Shown here: positions 48,701 to 63,700 of the stretch, piece after piece | Layout: each line of letters starts with the position of its first letter | Position numbering within the stretch: position 1 is the stretch's first letter | Origin: Mycteria americana | Lineage: Eukaryota; Chordata; Aves; Ciconiiformes; Ciconiidae | Assembly: GCF_035582795.1 (NCBI RefSeq) | Contig: NC_134367.1 | Location: forward strand, 90,069,062-90,133,061 | Length of the DNA: 64,000 nucleotides | Direction of reading: 5' to 3' | The notes under the pieces: generated by a model | What the model saw: the letters and a program-made list of their open reading frames with translations, nothing else | Databases searched by the model: none | What the model was told of the DNA's origin: nothing | Made by a program: the position numbers and the translations under genes

Positions 48701-51700
48701 AGAAACTTGCACACTTGACAGAACTTTTATGCTTACCATAAGGGTAACCTTCATTGACTGATTGGACTGTAGTGCTGGGATATGGTTGGCACGCTGCAGA
48801 TGGTGGACTAAAAGAAAGTCATCATGCTGAACACCAGCATTGGTCTGTAAAAACTTCTCCAAACACTCCTGTGAGAAATAACACGTTTCAAAACTCTATT
48901 ATGATTCCGCCTCTTCTCTTTTCAAAGAGACGATTACGATTTTCTTTCTTGTCCACACTTACCTGTTCAGTGTCTGTGAAAGGTAGCTTCAGTAAGTCTT
49001 CCACTAGTCCCATCTCCTGACAGATTTCATACATGTGTTTTAGCAGCTCTTCTATGTTTAACTTCGTGCTATGTTGCTGCAACAGACCCCAAGCCTCCAC
49101 CATGCACCTGCAATTGATTGTTTTGAGATGTAAAGGCATATTAATAGTATGACCAAAAAGATGCCCCAAAACTATTGGGTTCAAGGTTGAAAGGAAATTT
49201 AGGGGAACATGCTTTGTGTCATTTGTTCTCCGCCTTTCACAATAGCTGAAGGCCAAAACGGTGGGATACATGTCTTTACCTATTGGACAACAACACAGTG
49301 AGGAAAAGCCGCACTTCACTACTGCTTGACATGGATGGCTTCATCATCTGTATGTATCTGAGGGCTGGCCTATGCTCCCCTTGGCACATGAGGGATTGAA
49401 GAATTCTCCTATGCTGCCATGACACGGTTTTGATTGTAGTTGGATGAAAGAGCAGGGCCAGCGAATTCTGTAGAAGTTAAGAGATCAGGCTCATTAAGAT
49501 ATATGCATACCCTCAGGCAACAAAAATATTCAGAAGTCTCTCAAGTAAGGGCGAATGTGGGTTAAACAAACTCATATGGCTAACTAATGAAATACTTCAT
49601 ACAGGACACGTAAATAAAAATTGTGAAGTATTTGCAGAAGAAATATTCAGTTAGCCATAGAGAACCAAGTGAGTGTTTTAAAAGGAGTAAGTCACTCTCT
49701 TCTAGGTTAACCAAATCTCTGTATACAAACATCCCTTTTTATAAACCCATTACTAAACAAGAAGTTATTCTCCCAGGCAAACAGATTATATTAACCTTGT
49801 GACAGGCAAAAATCAACCTTCAGCATCAGAAAGAACACGAGTTAGGTTGAAAAGTCACTTTTGCAGTCTTCTGGCTCAAATCTTGCTGCTATGATCATAG
49901 TTTTAACATCTGAAGTGCCCAAACCCCTGTTTTTGAGAAAGCGCTCAACTGGCCTGCTGAAAACCGCCTACACAGATGGCTTTGAAAATTCAGTTCATTA
50001 CAGCATCATTCAAGCATCATTACAGTTGATTTCTTCTTTGTTTTAATCAATTTCCTGACCAAGTAATGAAAACAACATTTCAAATCATCATGCATTGCTG
50101 AAGATGCCATAGCAGTATTACAAAAAAGCTTCTCATGTTTTATCACCTGTTATTAGCCAAGCACCAGTTTTTAAAAATCATTTTATGGATCATAGCTTTG
50201 TACTGCAACGTACGTCTCACTAAACTGTAACATACTTACTTCATAATCACTGTGATCTAGAAGCCAAAAACCTTGAATAAGCTTAACAAGTCCCCAAGGG
50301 ATAGCAAAGGCACCTGAGAAGGAGTTGACCAAAGTTTCTGTTTTATTCGGAAAGGAATGCGTGATATCTAGAAGCAAGTAAATTGTCTGATATCAAGTAT
50401 CTAATTAAGGCTAATAAATTTCTAAGGTCAAAAATTCATCACATTACATTTAGAAAAACACAGTGAAATAAGAATATAAAAGTGGTAGGAAGCAGAAACT
50501 ACTAAGGTAGTAGTCTTGCCATTTGAAGCTCTTATAAGCTGAAGACAGGCAGGTCCTACCCACAAAATTGCATTCTGAATAAATAACCAGAAAGAAATAC
50601 ACTTTGATTGCTGCAAGGCATTCAAAAAGGTTAACTTTAGATATTTAAATGCTTCAGTTATAAACTCGGGCTCCCTCTTGAGTCAGTGGAGCTACCAGTT
50701 GGCCATCCAAAACATTGGAACATCCAGTGCTTAATTATTACAAGAAACAAATTCTACACTTCTTTTTTCCCCTCACTCCCAGAGCCTACAAAACAATGCA
50801 TGTTATGCTGTCCTTACGGTACAACTTAGCTCTGCAGGATTAAAACTGGATTTAAAACAGTACGTGGATCACTCGGTGGTAGTGTCATCTTCTCTTTCTG
50901 ACATCCGTTTTTAGGGACATATTCTAATTGTTGTAGCTCTGGGCTACAACAGCCTTTAAACCCCTTGCTCTCTCGGCTCCCCTCTCGGGTTAGGCAACAA
51001 ACAACAAAAGCAATTTGGTATATGTCAGCAGCTTAAAAATCAAGTTTCTGCCCAAGGACTTTTCTCTTCTCTCTCTTTAGTATTCTGTGTGCCTGCACTT
51101 TCAGCAGAACAAAAGCAAGCACTCTTAGCTGTGCTGGAAAACGGATGATTTTGGCAAAAATCAGGCACTGGTACACCACTGTAAGAAAGCCCTTTGCTCC
51201 GAAGCAGCACGTTTTAGTGCATCGTTCTAGTAAGCAGCCATTTGCTACAGACACGGGTGCTTTGAAAAGTTAAAAACGGCGTTAAATTTGGGGAAAAACT
51301 AAGGGAGGGTTTTCTCTTTAACATTTCTTAGTAAACCTGTTTTCTCATATCCCAAAAGACGTGGCACCAAAACATTAACAAAAATAATCATAACATATCC
51401 ACAGTGCAAAGACATAAAACACTGCTTCTGTCTACGACTTAATGGAAAACTAAATGTTTTCACTTGCATTGTGGTTGAAGCATAAATTTTAAAATGTTAT
51501 TAAACACGTAGGTGACAAATATTTAAGAACATTTATGTGCGCATACTGAAGGTGTAATAAAAATAACTAGAAAGGATACGATTGCATGTTTGTCGCTCTC
51601 TTCAATGCTTTCTAGCAAATAGAGATCCAGCAGTGCCTGAAATGAAAAAGTAAAAGTTCTTTAAAAACTCCCGTCTTTCATAAATCATTGGCTTTTTGGG

Positions 51701-54700
51701 GGGGCGGGGGGGGGGGGGATGTCACTGTTGTTGTTTTCAGTGAACATAACACTCACATGTAAACTAGCAGGTGGGTATTTCCCAGTTCCTCCTTCATCTC
51801 TCCGCCACAACTTCTCAACTTGGTCTCCTAACTGGGAAACCATTCCATCAATCATCAAGCAGTCAGAATCCCATTTTCCTCTGCAACAAAAGGTAGCAAG
51901 GGTTTGGACAGAGGAAAATACTAATTTCAGCCTCTCAGTCTAACAGATTTCCTCCAGCCAAAACAAACAAACAAAAAGAAAGTAACAAATGTACCAAGGC
52001 ATGATTATGGCTTGAAATGCACATGAAAGAAATTTCTCAGTCACATGGAAGATGTTCGATACATCATATTGAATTCTTAAAGGAGTCCAAAGTAGAAATC
52101 CTCAAAGCTCTCTTACCAAGGGAAAAGTTGCAATGACCTTTTAGTTTTCAGGTGTTCTTTTTTGTTGTATTACTTGTAATACAAAGGAAGTGCAAACAAA
52201 GTTTTGTACGTGCCCAAAAGAACTGCTCTCATGCTGTCTAACAGAGGAAACGTAACAGTATCAAAATACCAGGACTATTCTTTAGCACACAAATCCAACG
52301 CCTCAAATTGGACTGTTCCAACACACAGCTGTGAGACGACATAATGGAAATTTCAGATTTTGTTCTCAGCATCTCACTTTTGTTACTGAAAAGAAGTTAT
52401 TCTCAGACAGCTGAGCATACAGGCAAATTTTAGCACCATCTTCAGCAGCATGCATGTTTCTACACACAGATCATTACAATTACAGATGGCTGAACTTTTA
52501 AAAAGTACATTCTGCAGAAGTCCATCCTGGTCTTCTGCTGACTGCGACGCTACCCTTTAATTTCCCGATAGTAAAAAGCAGAAAAAGCACCCTAGAGGTT
52601 GTACGCTTCCAAGGAACACACGAGCCTGTACGTAAGTTACTTGAGAAGTAAGCTAAGTAAGATGAACTTTCAAGTCAATACCTACTACGCTGCAGCTTCC
52701 ACCTTAACACGTCTTGCAGCATCTTGTTCACAGGGCCATAGCCCAAGCTCCTGGAGGTCTTTATTTCGTTTCCAGAACCATTTCCAAAGAAAAATCTGTT
52801 CTCATCTAATCCAAGGCATATCGCCTATATGCTACTAAGCTAGTCCAGGAAAGAGAGTTGACACTCGCAAGGGACTTTTACCCAACAGCCAGTAGAGTGC
52901 TAGGTGTGCCAACCGCACGTAACTCTGCCTATCTTGTTAAATTACACAAATGTACTTGTGAGTAGGAGATTCAGGCCAACACAATTATTGCCATCTATTA
53001 CTAGCCCATGAGAGAGATGGGGTTTTTTTTAAAAACGTGCTTTCTTCTGTGTCCAACACAACTGTTCTGTGATCGCCGTGCTTTGCTGAACTGGAGATGA
53101 CTGATCCTATCCTAAACATGTGATCTTTTTCAGTAGTAACAAATTATACAGATTAGCCAATGAATTAGGCACGCTACAAAAAAATGATGATACCAACAAA
53201 TGGTACTAAGCAGAGGTATATGTAAACATTTTAACACAGGAAAGTAACCTCTGTGTTCAACAGAACACATGCATCCCTGAAGTCAACAGCATTGCTGGCA
53301 AATGCATTAAGCATAGCACATACACCTGTTGATATAAAAGCCATTCCCTTCCACTTCTGAATTTGCAGGGGAAGTGTTCCAGAGTTTTCCAGTAAGTCTT
53401 ACCTTGATAAATGCTCAAGCTTCTGTCGATGAGCAGTGTAGTAGCTCTGAATCAGAGGATAATTGTAGAAAGGTCTAGACAAATGCATGTCGTCATCTAC
53501 AGGCAATAAAGTAAAACCAAGTTAAGGACGTAACGTCACATTTTTAAACTAAAATTGTTGACTAAAAAGACAGACGATCATACAAGCTAAGCATCACGAA
53601 GCCTCCCACTCTGAAAGAAGCCAATCCTGTTTCTGCCTTTGCTAAAAGAGATGTAAGACACAAGACTCAATTCCTTCTTGTCTCAAGTGCCATTTCACGT
53701 TTACAGTTGATGTAGCATTCAGAACAGGTAGCGGAAGCTGAAGTTCACTATGAAAAAAAACAATTCTCAAAGGGAATGGTTTTTTAAACAGGTCACGTGA
53801 GCATTTGTAAGACAATTAAGGCTGACAATAGGGTTTATAATCCATCCCAAGAAAGAAGTATTCCCAAGGTGTATTTTTTCCTCAAGCAATAAAGAAAAAG
53901 TTCCAAACATGCGGGTAATGCTTTTACTGTAAAAGCAAGCGTTCCAATCTTTGTTGTTTCATAGTAATTTGTTTAAAAGCCCAAGCATTTCAAGCTGGGG
54001 ACACAAGCAACTCCTCGAAGTCAGAGCCTGATTGCTATTTCTAAGAAACATCCAGGAAAGAAACTGCTCGCATTATTCTACACTACGCGTTTGAAAAACC
54101 TGTAAAATCTCAGTTTCGCCAACGGAACTTCAGCATACGCTCTCACTGAACTAACACGACTTGTTATGGACGAAACATTTACAAAAGCATGGCTAAGCAT
54201 GTGTTCGTAGGAACCGCTTACTGGATAGTCCCTTTGTTACAAATGCATTACAGTTTATGCTTACCTAAACCCTCTGGAAGGAGGCTGGATCGACAGAACC
54301 AGATGACCGCTCGTGCGTACAAAGAAACGAGGCGAGTTACCACCTGCTTATTTGTCAAGTCTGCAAAACCTGAAAAAAGGCACAAGGTGATTTTTCTTAT
54401 GCGATTCCTTTCATTTTTACAAAACTCCCTCCATCATACCAAATACAAAGTATAAAAATAACATGGTAGAAACCTTTCTCTTTGCATTTTTCACTCTGGA
54501 TCACTTCCTTGTTTGAAGGAAAAACCCACACTCAGCACCAAAACAAAAAGCAACCCCTACAAAGAAGCAGATTCACTAAAGATTCAAACAAACAAAAAAA
54601 ACCGAACAACGCCTCAACTATCAAATGCACTCATGAATAAGACATCTGTTTTTCACCAGCAGAGATTGTTACTGTAGCAAAGGGGTATTCTTTCTTCCTC

Positions 54701-57700
54701 AATATGCCAAGAGCAATTTATCATCTAAAAAGTGGTAGAAACTCAGGTAACTTATTTCACAGCTTACTCATTTATGCTTCCTTTCTATTTTTTAGTCATT
54801 TGCAATGCAATAGTTGCATGCAATTATAAATTGCTAGCTAAGAATGAAAAAGAATACTTTTCAGCATTACCACATTCAGTCGGTGTAATTTCAACCCAGT
54901 TGCTTCCATAGCTTCTTGCTGAATGTAGCCTCCCCTACCCCCTTGCAGGAACTCCACAGCAAACTGTTTCCCTGAACTCCATGCACATTAAGCGGTAGTC
55001 CCAGCTTCTCAGATGCCAGCCCCTTCTCCCAGCTAAATGTCACTGTCTTCCAATCATCACAAGCAACAATAGCTCATGTTTCCACAATTACCACCCAAGC
55101 CTAATTCCAAATCTTAAGAAAACATTCCAAACATTTAGCAACACTATTACAAACCTTTTTCAGTAAGCTCTTGTGCTTCTGTTAGAAAACAGTTTAAGAC
55201 TGTGCTAAGGTTGCTCAAAAGCAACTGGCAGTGCTGAAGAGACTGCAATGTCTGCGGGTCCATGAAGTTGCAAGAGCCATCGAACAGCGGAACACCTTTT
55301 CAAGAATAAATATTAAATCGTTAGCCTACAGAGCAATTCCAGAGTTTCAAAGTGCACTTAAAGAACTGCGTGCAGTGACATGTGCCAGCAGATCACTGAA
55401 TAAGCTCAGTTAGAAAGAATGATTTTACGTTTGCAGAATGACTACACTGGTACTCACATATTTGGTCAAATTCATCTTTTGTATAGATCACTTTGTTCCA
55501 CGTCCACTCAAGAACAAACCGTAAATTAGCAGCAGAACTTGGCTGCTCTTTAAAAAAAGAGAGCAAAAAAGAAGTGAATCAACAATTTCAAACTAAAAAG
55601 TTTACAACAGAAAAACAACATAACAAGTACTACCTTCAGATGTCCAATGTTTAATGCATCCAGTCAGAAGTTCTAAAGACCCTGTCTGGACAGCAGCTGA
55701 CAATACCGCTTCTAACTGCTCCTCCTAAACATAACAGACAAAAGAAAATGAGAATCTTACCTACTTTCAGTACCCAAACCATCAACAGTAAAGGTTTGTT
55801 TCTAACGCTATACTCATTCCGACACCACAAAGTCAATTAGCACACACGCAACTAATTCCACATTCTTCTTCTTAATTCTAGCCGCAGGCCGGACTGCTTG
55901 GCGGTCTGAGGAACACATTACACTTTTCCCCTGACTTTTCAACTTACTGACGGCCAATTCTAACCTGAGTTGACATCAGAACATCTCATTTGAATGTAAG
56001 AGTCTACATCAGGCTTGCAAAATCAACAGTCTAGGGGCTAGGCCAACTTGCCAAGAAACTGAGTTTACCTACCACGCTGTGCAAAAGCGTTACTTGCCCT
56101 AACACACCGCCACAAATCTGGTGAAGAAGCCAGCAGACGGGAAGATGAGGGCAGTGGGAAGACTGCTCTCCCCCTCCTGCTCATTGCTCCACTGTATGAT
56201 GGCTAGCTAGCTGACCATTTAGCTTAGGTCCTGCCTGGCTGAAGACGGGCTGTTCACCACAAAGGCTCCATCTCTCTTGAAACTCTTCAGGTGGGAGGGA
56301 AAGGTTGGTGCACTGCAAATGGAAAATCTATGAAAGAGCAGGGTGTAAATTGGGCTAGTAAAAAAGCACATTGGGCTACTGTAGCACACGGCAAAGGCTA
56401 CAGCAGTGAAGATCTGCTTTGAGAGGCTGCAGAAGAGCCTGCTGATGAAGGGAAAAGGAGGGGAAGCGGTGATGAAACTGTCAGGTGGAGCTGGCAACAG
56501 TAATTGCTTACCACAGCCCACTTCCTTGGAAGCAAAGGATCGTGTCTAGCGCAGCAAGCCGACGTTGGCAAGAGCTCGCGTCCGAGTGAGACACCCCCAT
56601 CGTCAACTACTGCACTGAACCTAATGCTCTGAGAACCTGACGGCGATGGAGGTTGTTCTGAGGGAAAGATGCTTTCTGTTGCGCGTGACCAGCACTGGCT
56701 GCACGCTTCCTTGCGCGTGTCCGTGGCACAGAATTAATAGATGGGTCTCTAAAGACAGATCTATTAGGGCTGTTCCCAGTCACACTCAGTAGTTTGGATC
56801 TAAGAATACTATTACTTCTGCTAACTAACGGCAACACCTGCATTTCAACGCCACTTGCAACTAATATGAAAATCAGATTATCGTGCCTTGTAGCCTCTCC
56901 AGCCCTGTCAGACAAGATGGATGTACTTGATTCCTTCGATTCCCTGATAGGCACTCACCTGACTCAAAGTGGATGGCTGGACATCAGCTAGCCTTGGAGA
57001 CAGCAAGCCGGCTACAAGACACCTATTGTAGCTGTCATGAATGGCTTCGCTTATTGAAGGACCAGATTTCTTTAAAAAATTCAAGGTCTGAAACATCAAT
57101 CACAAACTACAGATTAAGACAGCATTATAATTCAATCACTAAGGTTCTGGATTACCACTAAGAGAAATAGCATAAGTGTTCACTTAAACTGTCAGAAGGC
57201 TTGCATCAGCAATATGCTTTAGGTTAGCAGCCTGACTGAGCATTACTATGCAGAGTCTTAAAGACGGCAGCCAAACTAACAGTTACGGTTCATAACAAAA
57301 ATCCTGTAAAACAAAACATCAGCTCTTGCAAGGCTTAATTAAGTGTTTTCGAGTCAATACACAGGCCTTTCTTTTTCCCTGAACACTGACACAAAAGACA
57401 TTCTATATGAGCTAAAACTAACACGCAACTTTAAATCACACTTTGGAAGACCCTTGCTATGCTGCTTTGTGCAGAAGCTGATTTATGCTGCAAATACTTA
57501 GTGAGCTGAAACTTAGTTCAGAATTATTTGTTACAATCTGTGCAGTGGCTCCGAAGCTGTGATTTGGCCAAGTTTGGGAGAAAAAAAATCTCATTTCTTC
57601 TTAAACGGTTCAATAAGTTTTCATTTTCTCCATTCTGTCCTCCTTTTTCAAGCTAATCAGGACAGAATTTCATTCCGTCCTCCTTTTTCAAGCTAATCAG

Positions 57701-60700
57701 GGTTCCAAACCCTAACTCAGGACCTATGCAGGCAGTTCTATGCAGATGGGTAATAAAGTAGCAGCAGCTTTCCCCGACCTCCACAACAGTTTTGTTCTTG
57801 CTCCTAGAGCAACCTTGTATTCCTTTCCAGACATGCAATCCCCGACCGTGCTTCAACAGGAGACAATGGTAGGTTTACAGTCCCAAGAGCGGAGCTAAAA
57901 CACTACCATTTGCACAAAACTGGCAGGATACAATTGCAATTATGCGTGTGGATGGGCAGGATGAGCATAAAATGGTCTCTGGCACTGAAAGCAGTGCAGT
58001 AGAAAAGGTAGAAAAGGTACACCTCTTGACATTCTCAATCAAGATACAGTAAAAGATCACCTCCTTCTGGAAGCCGGTGCAAGTCATATGAACAACTCCG
58101 GAGGTCAGCAAGCACGTACCATCTGCAGAAACAATGAACGTTTGGCAACATTCCACACTCTCACAGTTATGTTATGACCTGTTTACATCTTTTAAATAGC
58201 AGTATCTGGAAAGATATAACTAAGTGATCATCACATCACTTACTTACTTACAAACTTTTTTAAAACAAATTACTGTGTGTAGAAATTTCACCTCTAGCGC
58301 TGTTGAGGTGCTGTGCTTTGAGCTTCAGTTCAAAGGCATTTCATTTTATAACCATCCCCACTTCACAGGCTACGTTACAAAAGCACCAAACCCCAAAACT
58401 CAGCAGACCGCCACATATGTTTCACAAGATTAAATACTCTGCTAGTACTCAGTTAGTAATCAGAGTTGGGTTGGGGGGGGTTGGTTTGAACAAGTGAACT
58501 AATAAATGGCATTTGACCTCCATTTAAGCTTATCTCTATTAAAAGCGGTGAAACACCTACCAAAATTATAGGTGCTTGGATGAAAAAACTGCTCAGGTGG
58601 TGGATAAGAAGGAGGAACTCCCCGACTTAGGCTCCGCTCATGTACCAGAATATCCAAAATGAGGTTTGGAGAAGTCACGCTTATTACAGCATCCAGTGAC
58701 CACAACGCAAAATAGGGGCAGTCATGAAGGAATTCTTCTGGCCTTAAAGAAAACAAGTGCATAAGCTAAACGCTGACTTTCAAATGAATTCTTTGTAGGG
58801 ATATTGAAAACAACTTAATAAAAATCTACCTTAGTGAATCTGGCATTTCAGCAGAATACCAGCGATTAATGTCAAATACACCCAAGTAAGTAGATGGTGC
58901 TCCCTGACCGTATGTATTCACTTGCCAACTGAAGATTGATACGCTGGTGTCAGGAGATATTACTGTAAAAGACAAGACATTGCTTCTTATTTGTAGAAAA
59001 TACGATACATCTGATATTTTTTAAAACACCACTTTCTGGTTTGGCTGAACTCTGTTCTATCATTCATGAAACACAGCCCTTACTAAGACTAATTTAAAAC
59101 AATTACGGAATAGCAAACATCTCTGCGACAGGTTTCAGTCCTACTGCCCCTTTTTCTTGGTCAAATTGTATCCGTTCTAAGCCAAATCAAATACACAATG
59201 ATTAGCTAATTCAATTTTCCATACATGAAGAGTTGATCAAGACTTTTAGTTAAATGAATAGTGTATCAAAAAAGTTATGCTAGGAACACATACACTGCTA
59301 CTTTTAGAAAGCATACAAATAATTATCACATACACTTGGATCACTCAGATGGCATTATTGATTTCCAGATTTGACTCAATTACAAGTTTTCAGAGTAGCT
59401 CCTTTCCAGCATATTCAGAATGAAAGAACACAATTATCACACTAAATAAACAAACAAACCCCCAACAAACCGGAAATTGGAATAAAGATTTTGACATAAA
59501 ACATTCACAAAGTTATACTCAGTAAGTTCTCTCTCTAAGTGGAACGGTCTGTCTTCTCTGGGGAGAGCGCATTCTCTAGATGTAAAGCAAAGTATGTGGT
59601 CGAATAGAGTAAGGAACAAGGCGGCGGTTGGTTTGGCAAAATGTTCCTCTGCTCTCTGTTGCATTCATCATTACCATTTGGGGATCCTCACACACTTTAC
59701 TATGTTTCATTGGCAACTTCTGAGCCATTTCAGTTTTGTTAGCCGCTCAAACTGCCTTTGAAGATATCCATTCTTTTCATAACTCAGAAGACAGCTTCAC
59801 TGCTAGCCTCAACCCACACCCAACAGAAGCTCATGTGTGCCTACAACTTAACTTGAACAGATTCTGAATAAAAGCTAATTAGAAACCATCAGAAGAATTA
59901 CAGGTAGTTCTCCATGCCTCATACTTCATAAAAAGGAGACAGAAAGGGGTTGTTTTGAGTTTTGGTTTTGGGGGTTTTTTGGGGGGGAGGGTGGGTGGTT
60001 TTTTTGTTTTTAACAAGTTTTTAGAAGGCACTCTCCTCAGAAACATGACACAAGTGGAGAAAATCCAAAGGTGTTTATAATAGATTTTGACACACCGTTG
60101 ACAGAGGATGGCATCACAAAAAGAGATGGAAGTTGCCACTTCAGGACTAAATCAAAGCTAATAAACAGAAATAGCCTAGAAAGATCATGCAAGTGTCTTC
60201 TTTGTAACATCAGACATAAGTTAAGGCCCGTAAGAAGAGAGGGAAGGCAAATAACACAGTCAAAACAAAAGGCTAGGAAAGTTATCACTGCAGCAGGCTC
60301 AAAGATCTGGTCAGAGCATAACTGAATTTGTAAACCCAGAGATGTATATTTAATTATTGCAAGATAATGAAAGACATCTTAAGAGTTTGAACTGTCTGTA
60401 CGGACAAGGAAAGCTATTGCTTTAAGAACTCGTAGGTGTAGGAACCCAATAGCTTTAGAGAGGAAAAAATGGACAGGCAGGTCATAGAATCATAGAATCA
60501 TTTAGGTTGGAAAAGACCCTTAAGATCATTGAGCCCAAGCATAAGCTGAACACTGCCAAGTCCACCACTGAACCATGTCCCTAAGCACCACATCTACATG
60601 TCTTTTAAATACCTCCAGGGACGGTGACTCAACCACTGCCCTGGGCAGCTTCTTCCAATGCTTCATAACCCTTTCAGTGAAGAAATTTTGCCTAATATGC

Positions 60701-63700
60701 AATCTAAACCTCCCCTGGCGCAACGTGAGGCCATTTCCTCTCGTCCTATCACTTGCTACCTGGGAGAAGAGACCAACACCCGCCTCGCCACAATCTCCCT
60801 TCAGGTAGTTGTAGAGAGCCATAAAGTCTCCCCTCAGCCTCCTTTTCTCCAGGCTAAACAACCCCAGTTCCCTCAGCCACTCCTCATCAGACTTCTGCTC
60901 CAGACCCTTCACCAGCTTCGTTGCCCTTCTCTGGACACGCTCCAGCCCCTCAATGTCTCTCTTGTAGTGGGGGGCCCAAAACTGAACACAGAATTCGAGG
61001 TGCGGCTGAGTACAGGGGCACGATCACTTCCCTAGTCCTGCTGGCCACACTATTTCTCATACAAGCCAGGATGCCATTGGCTTTCTTGGCCACCTGGGCA
61101 CACTGCCGGCTCATATTCAGCCGGCTCTCGACCAACACTCCCAGGTCCTTTCCTGCCAGGCAGCTTGCCAGCCACTCTTCCCCAGGCCTGTAGCATTGCA
61201 CGGGCTTGTTGTGACCCAAGTGCAGGACCCGGCACTTAGCCTTGTTGAACCCCATACAATTGACCTCGGCCCACTGATCCAGCCTGTCCAGGTCCCTCTG
61301 TAGAGCCTTTCTACCCTTGAGCAGATCAACGCTCCTGCCCAACTTGGCGTCATCTGCAAACTTACTGAGGGTGCACTCGATCCCCTCGTCCAGATCATTG
61401 ATAAAGATATTAAACAGAACTGGGGCCAGTGCTGAGCCCTGGGGAACACCACTTGTGGCCGGCCGCCAGCTGCATGCAGATGCAGACATAGGTTTGAACA
61501 GGGAAAAAAAATTCCGGTAACATTCCTAAGCAATGGAGAGAATGATCTTATTGTTCAAAGAGGACAGCCGGAGGAATAAAATGACTGACAAGCATTATAC
61601 AGATGACCCCACCATGCATTGCTATAGCACGTCAGCAAGCGTAAAACCAAACCTATGTTTTTCTTTAAAGAAGTCCCACCTAACTTAAGCACCCAATTTT
61701 TCTTTTTGAATAAGCCCAACAAGCTAGTCTATACGGACATTTAAGACTTTCAGACTGTGAGTACGGAACAGCATTCATTGCTTAGATTCCAAAACCATTC
61801 ATTTTAGAATAGCCAAACACGGACATCAGAACAAACCTTCATTAACGCTATCCTCTCTGTCAACATGGCTGCGAAATTTTTCTATAGTCTGACAGCTGAG
61901 TAATTTGGTACTGCTGATCTGCTCTCTCAAGGGAAAGACTTCATCCGTCAGATCTAAACTGTACCTTTCGTCACAGTGTTCCAAACCCTGGGGAAGAAAT
62001 AAAAGAAGAGAGAAAAGGTCATTTGGAGATAAAAACATACATTCTACCTAAATATGAAAGAATATCTCTAACATAATATGCATATTATACTGTATATTTC
62101 CCATGAGCTTACTTCTGATGGCAAATAGAAACTACATCTGACATGCAAGAGAATTGTCAAATCGTAACGGGCAAGTTTGGAGTTTGGCTGTAAAGGCTTT
62201 TTCAAGATTTAGCATTTCCCTAACATTGCTCAGTTCTAAACATGTTCTGCAGAATTCCTTGCAACATCGAGGAATGATCACTACAAACAAATTTAATAAA
62301 AGATGTCCTGAACAAGTCCACCATTTCAAAAGACTATTTCATCAGACACAGTACTAAAACTCCATAAACCTGTCAGAGATTAATTTTAACAGCTAGAAAT
62401 TTCAATTTTTATTCCCAAATGAAGAGCCAGTCCCTCCCAAAGTTGGGGCAGAGGGGAAGGGGAAAATAATATCAAACAATTCCTGCCTAAGACAACTCCT
62501 GAAGCAAAACAGTCGAGATTAAATTTTCCACACTGGGGCAAGCAAATCTAAGTTAAGGAACTCCACTGTACGGAAGATGTTAAGTAATGCCTTTACTGAG
62601 CAGTAAAATATGAAGGCAGTTTTCAAATGAGAGGCACTGGTCAGACTCTGATGTGAAAGCAGAGACTGTACACTCTGTCCATCCGCAAGCATTGTGCAGG
62701 ACAACGGTAAAGACGTGCTCCGTGACCATGATTGCATACACTGGATTTAGCAACTGCTGAGATGGTATAAAAAAGATCTTTGAAAGCATAACTTAAACGT
62801 ACCTTTATGTTTAATTACTCGAGCACAGACTTCAACCAGCCTTGAAGGCAATGCAGACACAAGTTTCACGCTCATTTATAAAAAAACAGTGCCACGTGTT
62901 CCAAAAGGCCTGTCTGTGACTTTTGACCACCATACAAAGTCAAAGATGCGCTGTTTCATCTTTGAAAGCCTCAAGTCTGGTTCCTGGAAAGTTAAGCACT
63001 GCTGCCGTAGACAAGTCTTTCAAGCTCCTATGAACTCTCTTCAGTGAACAAGGGTCAACAGGAGATTCCTCCTTGTTTACTCAAACTTGGCCTGGCAAAT
63101 GGGAACAACTCTTAAATCTTCCGCCACTGAAGATGGACAAGAAACTTGACTCAGACAGCCATGTGGGCAGACAGCCAGGTAGTACTGGCCAATTTGTGAC
63201 TACAAGGAAGTATTCTGAGACTAAAAAAGTCCTCTCTAGAGCACAGATCCTGTCCTAAGGCATCTCTTGGGGGTTCTTTTGGGGGTTTGGGAGTTGGTTT
63301 GGGGTTTTTTTTGGCAGTAGGTGATAGCAGGTCTTGGTATGAAGCTACACGGGGAAGTGGCTCATCTGGAAGCTAGCTGAAGCAGCTGCCTTTTCTCCCC
63401 AGAGGGTCCAGCTGTGTCGTTCCCTCTTCAGCTACCTTGTAAGATTGGTTCCTGTTCCAATCCTCCACAACACTCCTCACAGGGAAGCAGAAAGAGCAAG
63501 GGAGTGAAAGATCTCAAATCCAGAGGCCGGTGCCTGACACCTCTTACAACCCTGTGAATGCATTACTGGTTGCACAGTCTGCAGAGGGTTAAAAGTCTTG
63601 CATTAACTACACCACAGCTTTCTCAGGCGGCAAACACAACATTATTTAATCACTTTGTGTGCTTTTTTCTAAGAGCGTCACCTGGAATTTCTAGTAGACC